This document shows positions 46,567-56,160 of a stretch of DNA of 64,000 nucleotides, one piece after another. A program made the translations under genes and the position numbers. This stretch comes from Methanoregulaceae archaeon (GTDB lineage: Archaea; Halobacteriota; Methanomicrobia; Methanomicrobiales; Methanospirillaceae), in NCBI GenBank assembly GCA_015660885.1, contig JACTUB010000015.1, positions 20,814 through 84,813 of the forward strand, given 5' to 3'. Position 1 is the first letter of the stretch, and each line of letters starts with the position of its first letter. Below the pieces are notes generated by a model. It made no database searches and was not told where the DNA came from. It saw only the letters and a program-made list of their open reading frames with translations.

Positions 46567-47523
46567 CTAGTTCACCTCCGGAAAACCTGCACCTTTCATG
46601 AGGCTGGCAAAAGCATTTTTGAGCATCATCACCGTCTTTGGATGGCGGACACAGATAATCTCGGCACCAGCAGCTGCTCCGGAGATACCGGTATAAAATT
46701 CCCACTGTACTGCCATCTCATCCTGCAGGGATGGTTCTGCTTCCCTGACTTCTTTTATTGTCAGCGAATCGATGGCAGAACAGATCATGGGCATGGAAAG
46801 ATCGGTATCACCTTTCAGTGCAGAAAACCGGATCCGTTCCATCGCCGAATAGGAATATTCAAAACCGTAACCGAGTGCACCGGTGTACGGATCAATCACG
46901 ATATGTTCCCGTTGCACGCCGATCTCCCTTAAGAGGATATTAAGTTGTTTTGCGAGATTGACGTCAATAGGAGACTGGGCGATAAGTGAGTGATTGTAGG
47001 CAAGAGCAGCCGCAGCAATGCTGCGGTACCTGCCAGCTTCAGCAGTGCCAAGGAGAAGTCGTTCTCCCTGAGCAGTCTCACCACACCTCTGGAAAACCTC
47101 GCTGTCAATCCTTGGCTCATTACTTCCCTCAAGGATCAATGGGAGTCCGGTTGCCGAGAGAACTGCCTCGATGGTTTTTCCTACCGATGCAATATCAGAA
47201 AAATTCCTCTGCCGTGTGCTGGTGAGATAGAGACGGACCAGATCCGCACCATAGACCGTTTCAGCAGTCTTTGCCCATGCATCCACGTCGTCAACCAGAT
47301 CCCCGCAGTAATTTCTGATGATGGGCGACCAGTACTCCGGGTCATCGCAGATCTCCAGAGCGACAAGGGGTGCTCTTAATAATGGGTTCAATTCAAGAAA
47401 CGGGAGTGTTGTTCCCCCTCCAATACTGTAGGATGTTTTTCTTGTCCCCCCCTCTCCTGGGGTGGCGCCGAGAATAACCTTGCCAATCGTACCTGTCCAG
47501 CCGAAGTGAAGATCATATCCCAT
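46567..47523 (-). CDS. acsD: ACS/CODH corrinoid iron-sulfur protein, small subunit
   Basis: A 318-residue AcsD/CdhD. Seen: GKVILGATPGEGGTRKTSYS, GGGTTLPFLE, LILEGSNEPRIDSEVFQRC and IDPYTGALGYGFEYSYS. The length is that of bacterial AcsD; archaeal CdhD proteins are commonly about 100 residues longer. It forms the heterodimer with AcsC that holds the corrinoid. Ten bases downstream of acsB. Confidence 0.92.
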   Translation of the reverse strand: MGYDLHFGWTGTIGKVILGATPGEGGTRKTSYSIGGGTTLPFLELNPLLRAPLVALEICDDPEYWSPIIRNYCGDLVDDVDAWAKTAETVYGADLVRLYLTSTRQRNFSDIASVGKTIEAVLSATGLPLILEGSNEPRIDSEVFQRCGETAQGERLLLGTAEAGRYRSIAAAALAYNHSLIAQSPIDVNLAKQLNILLREIGVQREHIVIDPYTGALGYGFEYSYSAMERIRFSALKGDTDLSMPMICSAIDSLTIKEVREAEPSLQDEMAVQWEFYTGISGAAAGAEIICVRHPKTVMMLKNAFASLMKGAGFPEVN

Positions 47524-47533
47524 ATGTGTTCCC

Positions 47534-49564
47534 TCACACCAGTGGTTTCATGGTCAGGGCGGGATGCTTCACACGTTCAAGATACACGATCAGCTCTTCG
47601 ATAGTTGTTGCCCATGTCTCATCAGCGATCTTTTCAAAAAGATCCGGTTTGTTCTGTTCGGTAAGTTTCTTCACCAGCCTCATCTTCAGCTCTTCTTTGA
47701 GTGGGGAGGGCATCCAGACGAGACGTTCAATTCCTCCTTCACCCTGTAAGAACCGGTCAGAAAGTATGTAGTTCTTTGAGATGCCGGCAAATCCCGGTGT
47801 CTGTGCACCTCCCCCTATAGTTCCGGCAAGCGTGGAGAACGTCATTCCTGAAGGAGTGATGCCTTTAAATTCACGGTTCACTATCATGATCCCGTTCACT
47901 TCGGGAAGCATGAGGGCAATACATTCAAAACACCCGCAGCACGTCATCGGATATTCCATTACACTGTAGAGCGAGCAGCGTTCTACCTCCCCGTGGCTTG
48001 CCTTTTTGACAAACTTATTAACGCCGTCAAATTCCCCATTCGTGGTGTTGATGACAGCCCCTTTCTCGATAGGCTGGTTGGCACCGGAGGGAGAGATCTC
48101 GTACGCTATTTTTCCGTCCAGCCAGCTGATCGCCCCGCAGAGAGCCGGGCGTTCCGGTGTGATCACACAGACATGATTCGGGGCAAAGGTCTGGCAGAGC
48201 GTGCAGGAATAATACGTGCTTACCTCCGAGTCCCGCATGCCTTTTATCCGTGCATCACGCTCTTCATACACCTTCTCTGCATCCTTTTTTGCTTCAAGCA
48301 CCTTTGCTTCATCAGTAATGAGCGTAACGGAAACAGCATCCAGCAGCTGGGGAAAGTCCATACGGAACTTGCCAGACAGGAGTTTGCCGAGATGTTCAAT
48401 TTTTACACCTTTTGCCACAACCTCTTTTGAGATCCTCACCCAGATGATGTCACGCTGGGCTACATGCCAGGATCCTTCCCCGTAATTAACAAAGTTATGG
48501 ATCCGGCGCTCAAGGACCGGCTCGTAATCTTTTTTCATCATCTTCCCGGCCACTTTTACGATAATTGCAAGAGGATATGCACTCCCCTCTTTCATCCTGT
48601 CAATCTCCGGTCCAATGACCGTCACCTGCCCGTCTTTTACCTCATCTGCGGAATTCATCTGTAAAAGTTCGAAAGCGGGGGATCTGCCTCCCCCGAACTC
48701 GACATACATCTCCTCTTTCCGGATACTTTTTCCCTCAAATGCCGGTGAACACCCCATGGGAATGGGGATGGCAGTGATATTCACCCGTATTCCTTTTTCC
48801 TCCATACCACGGCGGACTACCATGTCAGGGCTAGCAGAAATCCATCCACTTCCGTGGTAGTCCCCCAACGACAGGATAGGGAACCCGAGGACCCGCATCG
48901 CATCGACAAATGCAATTTCCTCATCAGTCAGCCCGGGATATACAATCACGATTGCCTTTGCCCGTTCCCTGGCGTAGGTAAGAAGACGCTGAACATCACC
49001 GGGAGTGACACCCCCAAACATCATTGCAACCCGTGCAATGATATCGACAAAGTAAATCCCGTAGGACGGTGACGGACCAAGAGGAATAAGACGGTATTCA
49101 AGTCCAACCTTCACTCCGGCAGCAGAAAGTGATGTGACAACATCGCCGGCAAGGAAGGTGAGCATATATTTTTCCTGCAGTTCCCGGCAGATGGCAGAAG
49201 CACTATCGGCACCAGAGGGGGTTCCGACAACCAGGGCAAGCCCGAGGATACTGCCATCAACCAGCGAATATCCGAGTTTCCGGATTATTGTATCGTCGAT
49301 AAAACCGGTATAGGGAGCAGGTTTCCTGCCTTCAGCTGCTGTTCTCTCTGCAAGAATGCATTCCAGAGCAACAAGAGGATTATTGCCTGTCTTCTCAAAT
49401 ACGTCAAGTGCTGCCTTCTGGTCATGCACTGCAATACCCGTCAGTGCAAACGAAACAGGGAGGTGATACGCAGTTTCATCATACGAAACCGGGTGATTTA
49501 TGGTGGTGATCATCGTTTTCAGATGAGTCTCGCCGTTTTTTTTCGCCATTTCCACGTCGGTCAT
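47534..49564 (-). CDS. acsB: Acetyl-CoA synthase, bacterial-type beta subunit
   Basis: A 676-residue acetyl-CoA synthase. The A-cluster ligands are all present: Cys454, Cys457, Cys466, Cys476 (YSCTLCQTF...VCVITPERPALC) and Cys543-Gly-Cys545 (TCCGCFEC). Unlike the ~470-residue archaeal CdhC, it has the N-terminal domain of ~300 residues that contacts CODH in bacteria. It makes acetyl-CoA from CO, methyl and CoA. First gene of the acsB-D-C unit; about 140 bp from the divergent surface-protein gene. CODH is not in the window. Confidence 0.94.
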   Translation of the reverse strand: MTDVEMAKKNGETHLKTMITTINHPVSYDETAYHLPVSFALTGIAVHDQKAALDVFEKTGNNPLVALECILAERTAAEGRKPAPYTGFIDDTIIRKLGYSLVDGSILGLALVVGTPSGADSASAICRELQEKYMLTFLAGDVVTSLSAAGVKVGLEYRLIPLGPSPSYGIYFVDIIARVAMMFGGVTPGDVQRLLTYARERAKAIVIVYPGLTDEEIAFVDAMRVLGFPILSLGDYHGSGWISASPDMVVRRGMEEKGIRVNITAIPIPMGCSPAFEGKSIRKEEMYVEFGGGRSPAFELLQMNSADEVKDGQVTVIGPEIDRMKEGSAYPLAIIVKVAGKMMKKDYEPVLERRIHNFVNYGEGSWHVAQRDIIWVRISKEVVAKGVKIEHLGKLLSGKFRMDFPQLLDAVSVTLITDEAKVLEAKKDAEKVYEERDARIKGMRDSEVSTYYSCTLCQTFAPNHVCVITPERPALCGAISWLDGKIAYEISPSGANQPIEKGAVINTTNGEFDGVNKFVKKASHGEVERCSLYSVMEYPMTCCGCFECIALMLPEVNGIMIVNREFKGITPSGMTFSTLAGTIGGGAQTPGFAGISKNYILSDRFLQGEGGIERLVWMPSPLKEELKMRLVKKLTEQNKPDLFEKIADETWATTIEELIVYLERVKHPALTMKPLV

Positions 49565-49709
49565 CAGTTTTTCCCTCTGATCATGGGTTGCATACCAGAA
49601 TAGATATAGTTTCGTTACCGGGTAAATACATGCAATTCTCCCTCAAAACCCGCGGGTTTCCTAGGATCATATAACAAAAATATTTATCCTTACTCATGAT
49701 ATTTTGTTC

Positions 49710-50636
49710 ATGAAAAGGCTGAAAATGGATATTTTACGTTTAAATACAGGGTTTTACCCTTTTGTAATACTCATTGCAGTCATCTGCATCATCCATCCGG
49801 TGCTGGCCGATGGAGGGACAGTGACCATCTCCTATCGCGGGGCGGGTGGATATACTATCGGGGATGTCATCACGTTTGATGGAAGAAATACTGTCAGTAA
49901 TACCACACTGTTGAAGATTTCCGGTTATGGTCTACCCGACGCCGGGGTTCCTCTTTATGATCTGAATGGTATTCCCGGCTCAGGAAATACGGTCTCTGTG
50001 AGCCCGGACGGTTCATGGAAATTTGTATGGTACAGTGCAAACGCTGCAGGAATCGAAAAAATGACGACAGCCCGGTATACTTTCATTGCTGTTGATCTCA
50101 CCAATCCGGAAAAAATGGGATCAACATCTGTTCTGATGAAAAAACCTGAATTTTATATCAACCCCCAGGTGAGTGCGGCAAATCCAGGACATTATGTGGA
50201 GATATCCGGGATTGCTGAACAGGGTGTCACCTACGTCATAATTGAGATTACTGATTCTGAGAGCAGGATTCTGCATACATTCGTTTCTCCTGTCAGCGGG
50301 ACGGGAGACTTTAGTTATGAATTCCATGTGGATATGCAACCGGGGCAGTACACCGTCCGAGTCAGCAACCCTTCACTGGCAAATGCTCTCACAAGTATAT
50401 TTACTGTGGTACCCTTCGAAACATCCACTCCGGTTTCAACGATACCCGGGGTTACTCCAACCCTCGCAGAGACTGTGCCGGTTCTTACCGGTTCTTCACC
50501 CGATCAGACTCAGCCATCCGCTCCGGTTGCTTCTTTTACTCCCTCTACCCCCCTGTCACCCCTTACCCCGGTTGCAGGCCTCGCACTTGCCGGGCTTATT
50601 GCCCTTGCAGGATCAGCCGGGAAGAGAAAATACTAA
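49710..50636 (+). CDS. Secreted surface protein with C-terminal membrane anchor
   Basis: About 308 residues. Signal peptide (FYPFVILIAVICIIHPVLA), then two beta-rich Ig-like domains (~35-140 and 145-235). A Pro/Thr/Ser-rich stalk follows, and a C-terminal helix PVAGLALAGLIALAGSAG plus GKRKY tail. This is the layout of archaeosortase-type or simply tail-anchored methanogen surface proteins. Start ATG 49710 is chosen over the in-frame TTG at 49704. Confidence 0.8.
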   Translation: MKRLKMDILRLNTGFYPFVILIAVICIIHPVLADGGTVTISYRGAGGYTIGDVITFDGRNTVSNTTLLKISGYGLPDAGVPLYDLNGIPGSGNTVSVSPDGSWKFVWYSANAAGIEKMTTARYTFIAVDLTNPEKMGSTSVLMKKPEFYINPQVSAANPGHYVEISGIAEQGVTYVIIEITDSESRILHTFVSPVSGTGDFSYEFHVDMQPGQYTVRVSNPSLANALTSIFTVVPFETSTPVSTIPGVTPTLAETVPVLTGSSPDQTQPSAPVASFTPSTPLSPLTPVAGLALAGLIALAGSAGKRKY

Positions 50637-50873
50637 AATCAGATATTTTTTTGCGGGTAAATACGGGTTATAAAAGGGAGAACCCGGCTCCGAAGAATCC
50701 CTGGTATTTTTAAAAATTGCAATAATATTGATGCAACAAATCTGTCAGATGAACAATATTTTGGAGGAAGCCAAAAAAAGCATATTTTTGTTGCCCATAA
50801 GATTAATCAGCATTTATACAAAATTAAAAGCACTGGGAGAGCAGAATAGTGAAACATCGCCAGGTATTTTCGC
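50637..50873. other. AT-rich intergenic region
   Basis: No gene seen before the small membrane protein at 50874. Confidence 0.4.
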
Positions 50874-51020
50874 ATGAACTACAATCTTAACGATATCAGT
50901 ATCTGGATTATCATCCTCATAGCCACGTGTGGATTTTTCCTGTGTTTTTTACGAATGTGTGACTGGTGGAGGGACAGAATGGGACACGACCCACTGGAGC
51001 GCTGGCGGAAAAAGAAGTGA
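50874..51020 (+). CDS. 48-residue single-TM protein
   Basis: MNYNLNDISIWIIILIATCG starts the frame; one TM helix is followed by a basic, Trp-rich cytoplasmic tail (CDWWRDRMGHDPLERWRKKK). The pattern is convincing for a real small membrane protein. No family known to me. Confidence 0.5.
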   Translation: MNYNLNDISIWIIILIATCGFFLCFLRMCDWWRDRMGHDPLERWRKKK

Positions 51021-51463
51021 TGAAAACAGGTAACGGGATATTGAAACCTCTTAAAAAAATTTATTGAGAACTTTTTTGCAGCTCAGACGAAACTGCCATA
51101 ACCATGAGACTGATATTAAAGACTAAAATTACATACCTAAAGTGATACCGGAACGTGAACGATTTACCCGGCAATCCCGCCAGTCCAAACGCAATGCTGG
51201 CAGGTTCAGATACCGTACCATTCAGCCTCCCGGTTCTCTGTAACTCTTCCAAGGGTAAATCCTTTGTTCGTTCAGGTAAACAGGTTCGATTTTATCCTTG
51301 GGCCTCTGTCAGATAAAACAAAATCTGCACGATAAATAAAATTATATAGGCATTATTGTCCTATACCCATTGATTGGGAGTGCCCGCAGGCAGGGAATTC
51401 ATCCGGTATGATTCTGCGACTTTCTCCTGAAAAACCCGGTATCAGATACCGGGGAGGAAGATC
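51021..51463. other. Intergenic region
   Basis: About 440 bp. A minus-strand frame at 51061-51252 (63 residues, one hydrophobic stretch) is possible but not supported by a start signal. No other structure noted. Confidence 0.35.
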
Positions 51464-51850
51464 ATGAACGACCAGCAGGAAGAGAACAAAACCATTGTCA
51501 GGGATTTTTACAACCTTGCGCTGAACCTTAAAAAGCCCGATGAAGCGGTTGCCAGATACCTGGGATCGTATTACCGGCAGCACAACCCGACTGCGGGTGA
51601 CGGTCCGGGACCATTTATCGCGTTGGTGAAGGGATTTACCCAGGCATTTCCGGCACTCCATTTCGATTTCAGAAGGTTCATTGCAGAAGGGGACCTGGTG
51701 GTTGTCCACAGCCATCTCGTGAGGAAACCGGGTGACCGCGGTATGGCAGTGGTGGATATATTCAGGCTGGAACATGGCAAAATTGTCGAACACTGGGATG
51801 TCTTGCAGGAAATCCCGGAGTCGTCGTCGAATAGCAACACAATGTTTTGA
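51464..51850 (+). CDS. SnoaL/NTF2-like protein
   Basis: A 128-residue cone-fold protein: NKTIVRDFYNLALNLKKPDE, YRQHNPTAGDGPGPF, and VVDIFRLEHGKIVEHWDVLQ, the usual SnoaL-like end. Ribosome binding site GGGGAGGAAG upstream. Such proteins bind or isomerise small molecules; substrate unknown. Confidence 0.85.
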   Translation: MNDQQEENKTIVRDFYNLALNLKKPDEAVARYLGSYYRQHNPTAGDGPGPFIALVKGFTQAFPALHFDFRRFIAEGDLVVVHSHLVRKPGDRGMAVVDIFRLEHGKIVEHWDVLQEIPESSSNSNTMF

Positions 51851-52153
51851 GATGGTGGATAAGAGAGAGGGGGGATTGAGGGCATCCTGAACAGTCGTGG
51901 TCATGGTAGTCAGTTTCTCTTCAATTAAGCAAAACCAAAAGAAAAATCCTGAATGCAGGGTATGCCCGACAGAATCCGGAAAGAGATCATATTTCCCAGC
52001 ACTCCAGCGCACCTCCGCGCTATTCATACAAATCCGGGCCCGTAAAACAAAATTTCCCAAAAAAATTCCCGCGCCCGATCCACTCCCCCATTGCTTTCGG
52101 AAATCCGGGCCTTGTCCAGGTCCTGATTCCCTTGAAGGTTCCCAAAATCATGC

Positions 52154-52173
52154 TTATAACCGCCCGGTTATAA
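52154..52173. promoter_or_regulatory. Palindrome, probable operator
   Basis: TTATAACC-GCCC-GGTTATAA, a perfect 8-bp inverted repeat with a 4-nt spacer, about 40 nt before the first gene of the replication block (52215). A nearby ATCTTATAAG at 52177-52186 could be the TATA element. Size and place fit a repressor-binding site. Confidence 0.5.
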
Positions 52174-52214
52174 TTAATCTTATAAGCTGATTTGCCAATG
52201 TATGGAATAGAACA

Positions 52215-52451
52215 ATGACGCGAGATTTCTGCACAGACACATCGAGGAAGATCCGGAAGTTCGGATACGCACGCAAGCCTGCGATCCGGTTGGCCCAAGT
52301 CATCCTTTCTCTTCAGGTGTCGGTGTGCGGACTGATGGGAGTATATGAGCTCCTGTCCCAGGTTGAGAATAACCGGAATGCCGGTTCCGGGAAATGGTTT
52401 TCGGGCGCCCGGGCCGGGATCGTTTCACCCGCCTTTTTTGCCAGACGGTAA
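52215..52451 (+). CDS. Small protein at the start of the plasmid-like block
   Basis: A 78-residue protein from ATG 52215, basic at its N-terminus (DTSRKIRKFGYARKPAIRLA) with a central hydrophobic helix (VILSLQVSVCGLMGVYELL). It follows the palindrome and may be the first gene of the element. Unknown family. Confidence 0.5.
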   Translation: MTRDFCTDTSRKIRKFGYARKPAIRLAQVILSLQVSVCGLMGVYELLSQVENNRNAGSGKWFSGARAGIVSPAFFARR

Positions 52452-52657
52452 CTGCTGGTTTCCGGGTATGACGGATGTCTTTGAATTGTCCTGTAGGTTA
52501 CCCTCTCAATAAAAGATGAATCCCGTAACCTTCCGATAGTTCCGGCTCTGTACATCCACCTACCCGGACCGGTTGCAGGTGTTCACAAAGAGGGAGCGGA
52601 TGCTCCCGGAATTGGCCGTCACTATCGGCATATACATCATTTCAGAGTTGATTACGA

Positions 52658-53140
52658 TTGACCGATGCTAACAACAAAGATACAACACAATCAGGGTCCC
52701 GTGCGATCCCTGAGCGGATAAGTGAAGGTACAGCCGGATCTTTCCGCGAGGTGACCAGACCGGATGCGATGGCGTCCTGTGAGGTCAGAGCATTACAGGA
52801 GAACACAAAAGACGGAACTGCCAGCGAAACGCAGAAGGAAAACCGCCCGCCACCGCATCTGGTGGAGCGGAAGACCGAACTCCGCGGGCTGGGTATTGCG
52901 CCTTCGCGGGGAAAGAAGAGTGTTCTCCGAAAAAAGACAGAACAGGACCTTAAAGATCCCGGTCCCGAGGTTCCCTATACCCGGTTCGAAGCAGCGGCAC
53001 GGAGTATGGTCTGTGCCCTGATGGAACGACAGGACCGGATGAACGGGGAGATCTTCGAAAAACTCAACGATCTCGGGTACCGGCAGGATGACCTCGAAGC
53101 GACGGTTGAGGACCTCAGGCAAGGGAAGCGGTCCGGATGA
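52658..53140 (+). CDS. Hypothetical protein of the replication block
   Basis: A 160-residue protein from TTG 52658. The N-terminal two-thirds are disordered and charged. The C-terminal part is helical and coiled-coil-like (FEAAARSMVCALMERQDRMN, YRQDDLEATVEDLRQ). It overlaps the next gene (ATGA). Weak start signal. Perhaps a DNA-binding or oligomerising accessory factor of the primase. Confidence 0.55.
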   Translation: MTDANNKDTTQSGSRAIPERISEGTAGSFREVTRPDAMASCEVRALQENTKDGTASETQKENRPPPHLVERKTELRGLGIAPSRGKKSVLRKKTEQDLKDPGPEVPYTRFEAAARSMVCALMERQDRMNGEIFEKLNDLGYRQDDLEATVEDLRQGKRSG

Positions 53141-53433
53141 CCCTACCCACGAAATACGACCTTGTGGTCCCTCTCCACCTTATACCGGTTACCGTTGCAC
53201 AACGGATCCGGGAGCGGGGAGATAACTTATACCGCATCTCGATTATACGGACTCACGGCCACCAGTATACGGTCAAATGCAAGTGCCGGGCAAAGATTGC
53301 GGTGGAACCCCCGGGGCGACAGGAGGATTGTTTCCTGAAACCAGATCCGGGACCAGTATCCGGTCCTTCCGGCGGGGACCCGGGACCTGAACAGCTCTCC
53401 GGAGAACCCGGCATGGTAGTGGACGATGGCTGA
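53137..53433 (+). CDS. Small protein upstream of the primase
   Basis: A 98-residue protein starting 4 nt inside the previous gene and overlapping the primase start by 8 nt. The N-terminal 50 residues look folded (VVPLHLIPVTVAQRIRERGD, YTVKCKCRAKIAV), the rest is Pro/Gly-rich. Unknown. Confidence 0.5.
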   Translation: MTLPTKYDLVVPLHLIPVTVAQRIRERGDNLYRISIIRTHGHQYTVKCKCRAKIAVEPPGRQEDCFLKPDPGPVSGPSGGDPGPEQLSGEPGMVVDDG

Positions 53434-55969
53434 TTCCGGGGGTACTCCCCCGGCAACCAGTATTGAACAAGTACTGAATGTCCTTGCAGTCCCGGGCCAG
53501 GTGATCGAAGTCCGGGCCCTGGCTGATACCTGCACGCACAGCGGCTACTTCACCGATACTACCGCACTCGCCCGGTATGCGGAGGCGCTCGATACCGACC
53601 CGGCTGTACGCGGGATCTATGTTACCCTCAATGAAGTGAACCCTGCCCTGCTCGCACGGCGTGCAAACCGGATCAAGATGCACCTCTCCCGCTCGGATGC
53701 GACCACCAGCGATGCGGATATTACCCGGCGCCGCTGGCTCCCGATTGACATCGACCCGGTGCGCCCGGGCGGGATTTCAAGTACGGATACCGGACACGAC
53801 CGTGCTCTTGGCAAGGCTGAGGAGATTGCAGGATGGCTCACCGCTCTTGGTTTTCCTCAACCGGTCCGGGGCGACTCCGGCAATGGTGCCCACCTGCTCT
53901 ACCGGATCGACCTGCCCAACGATGAACCTTCAAAGAATCTCATCAAGCAGTGCCTTGTCACGCTCGATCTCCTTTTCTCGGACCTGCTGGTATCGGTCGA
54001 TCCAGCAAACTACAATGCCGGGCGTATCTGGAAACTCTATGGCACGATGGCACGCAAAGGAGACCATACCGCCGGACATCCGCACCGGAGGAGCCGGATG
54101 CTTTCGGTCCCGGATCCCGTCTCTCTAGTGACCGTAGAGCAATTGCGCAATCTTGCTTCCCAGCTGCCAACAAAAGACCAGGTTCCGTCGGAATCTCCAG
54201 TGGAAATAAAGGGGTATAAAAGTATTCTGGATTTGCCGGATTGGCTGAACAAACACGGAATTCCGGTAAAATCCGAAAAATCCTACCAGGATGGTAAAAT
54301 TTATCTTTTCGATACCTGCCCCTTTTCTGCGGCACACCGGGACGGTGCCTATGCGATCCAGTTCAAAAACGGCGCGGTCTTTGCCGGCTGCCACCATGCG
54401 TCCTGCGGTGGCGGGAAGCAGCGGTGGAAGGAACTGCGGGAACGGTACGAGACAAAGGAGGAACGGCTGAAACGGCAGGAACAGCGGATCAACGCGGGGA
54501 AAAAGGAGCGGGCGAGGGCAAAGACGGGAGCGGACACTCTGCTTCCTGCCAGGGAGAGCAGTACTACACAACCTCCCGCCTTTGCCCTGACTGATGCGGG
54601 AAATGCCGAGCGGCTCATCGCGAGGTACGGTGAATGTGTCCGCTACTGTGCGACATTCAGTGCGTGGTATCTCTGGAACGGTACGGTCTGGGAACGGGAT
54701 GACAGCGGCAGGATGCTGCTGATCGCCACCGATGTTGCACGTTCGATACACCATGAGGCAGCGGCGGCAGCAACCGCTGACCAGTCCCGGGCCCTCTCGC
54801 GATGGGCACTGAATTCCGAGAGCCTGCACGCGAGAAAAGCGATGATCGATTCAGCAGCCCCGCATATCCCGGTCCTCCCGGGAGTATTCGATGCGCCCGC
54901 CAGCCTCCTCAACTGCAGGAACGGGACGCTCGAACTCGATACCATGACGTTCCGGGAACACCGCCCCGAAGACATGCTGACAAAAAAAGCAGCGGTCACG
55001 TATGATCCGGAGGCAACCTGCCCGCAGTGGCTCGCCCACCTCACCCTCATCTTCGGCGGTGATGCCGATTATCTCTCGGGGTTCCAGTCCATGTGCGGCT
55101 TCTCCCTGCTGGGCACCAACCCCCAGCAGGTGATGTTCATCCTTTACGGAAAGGGCAGGAACGGGAAGTCAAAGACGATCGAAGTGCTCGCCCGCATCCT
55201 TGACAACTACGCGGTCAACATTGCAGCCGAGTCCCTGGTGGCAAAACGGTTCGAGAACGCCCGTTCGGACCTGGCACGGCTCGCGGGCGCCCGTCTCGCA
55301 ACCGCAGCAGAAGGGGCGGAAGGCGCACGGATGGACGAGTCGATCATCAAGCAGATCACCGGTGAATACGCCATTACCGTGCGGAAACTCTACGAGAACG
55401 AGTTCGAGTTCACTCCCATGGCAAAGATCTGGCTGACCACGAACCACGAGCCGGTGATCCGGGGAACGGATGACGGTATCTGGCGGCGGATCTGGATGGT
55501 GCCGTTCGCCGTCCAGATCCCGGAAGATAAGTGCGATCCCGATATCGCGGCAAAACTGCTTACTGAGTCGGCAGGGATCCTGAACTGGTGCCTGGACGGG
55601 CTGAAGCGGTTTTACGAGAACGGCGGGAGGCTTGTCCAGCCCCGTAAAGTATCGGTTGCAACCGGGAACCTGCGGACGGTGAGCGATACGGTGGGGTTGT
55701 TCCTGGCGACGGAGTGTGTTGTGGAAGCCGGGTCCCGGATTTCACGCTTGGCGATGAATGAAGTGTTCGAGAGATGGTGCGAAGAAGAAGGATACAAACA
55801 GCACATCTCCAAGAAGAAACTCTTTGCAGCACTGCGGGATATGGGCGTAACGGATGGAGGAAAATCCGGGATCGACCGGTACTGGTCCGGCCTCCGGTTC
55901 AAGAACGAGCAGGAGCGGATTGCAGCGGAGCAGGCCGTGTCCGGACAGGTCACGCTGGGAGGATTGTGA
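53426..55969 (+). CDS. Primase-helicase, P4/D5 type
   Basis: An 847-residue replication protein. The N-terminal part has an archaeo-eukaryotic-like primase-polymerase flavour (IDIDPVRPGG, VRGDSGNGAHLLYRIDLP, VDPANYNAGRIWKLYGT), followed by a zinc-binding-like FAGCHHASCGGGKQRW. The C-terminal half is an SF3-type helicase: Walker A YGKGRNGKSKT, then GARLATAAEGAEGARMDE, TTNHEPVIRGTDDGIWRRIW, and a wHTH at the end. Such proteins drive replication of plasmids and viruses, so this is the hallmark gene of an integrated element. No integrase is seen nearby. Confidence 0.92.
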   Translation: MADSGGTPPATSIEQVLNVLAVPGQVIEVRALADTCTHSGYFTDTTALARYAEALDTDPAVRGIYVTLNEVNPALLARRANRIKMHLSRSDATTSDADITRRRWLPIDIDPVRPGGISSTDTGHDRALGKAEEIAGWLTALGFPQPVRGDSGNGAHLLYRIDLPNDEPSKNLIKQCLVTLDLLFSDLLVSVDPANYNAGRIWKLYGTMARKGDHTAGHPHRRSRMLSVPDPVSLVTVEQLRNLASQLPTKDQVPSESPVEIKGYKSILDLPDWLNKHGIPVKSEKSYQDGKIYLFDTCPFSAAHRDGAYAIQFKNGAVFAGCHHASCGGGKQRWKELRERYETKEERLKRQEQRINAGKKERARAKTGADTLLPARESSTTQPPAFALTDAGNAERLIARYGECVRYCATFSAWYLWNGTVWERDDSGRMLLIATDVARSIHHEAAAAATADQSRALSRWALNSESLHARKAMIDSAAPHIPVLPGVFDAPASLLNCRNGTLELDTMTFREHRPEDMLTKKAAVTYDPEATCPQWLAHLTLIFGGDADYLSGFQSMCGFSLLGTNPQQVMFILYGKGRNGKSKTIEVLARILDNYAVNIAAESLVAKRFENARSDLARLAGARLATAAEGAEGARMDESIIKQITGEYAITVRKLYENEFEFTPMAKIWLTTNHEPVIRGTDDGIWRRIWMVPFAVQIPEDKCDPDIAAKLLTESAGILNWCLDGLKRFYENGGRLVQPRKVSVATGNLRTVSDTVGLFLATECVVEAGSRISRLAMNEVFERWCEEEGYKQHISKKKLFAALRDMGVTDGGKSGIDRYWSGLRFKNEQERIAAEQAVSGQVTLGGL

Positions 55970-55993
55970 AAATTTTTTAGGTTCAGAAAATTT

Positions 55994-56093
55994 GGACACC
56001 ATGGACACCATTTCTGGTTTTTCCGGAAAGTCTCACGAGAAAATTGTACAGAAAAAAGATACCGGAAATCGTGAAAATGGTGTCCATGGTGCC
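55994..56093. repeat. Long-spaced inverted repeat after the primase
   Basis: ACACCATGGACACCATTT (55996-56013) recurs inverted as AAAATGGTGTCCATGGTG (56074-56091), with a spacer of about 60 bp holding further half-sites of TTCCGG type. The arms contain CCATGG palindromes and the direct repeat ACACCATgg/ACACCAT. Possible replication origin or control site beside the primase gene. Confidence 0.6.
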
Positions 56094-56160
56094 CGGAAGA
56101 TGGATGCGGAATCATGAACGAATGAATGATGAACAGGATAAACCAATGGAGAAATCTAAC

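Noticed and set aside
51353..52060. 235-codon minus-strand frame over the SnoaL-like gene
   Set aside because: It is the antisense shadow of the clear SnoaL-like gene at 51464-51850 and has no family features.
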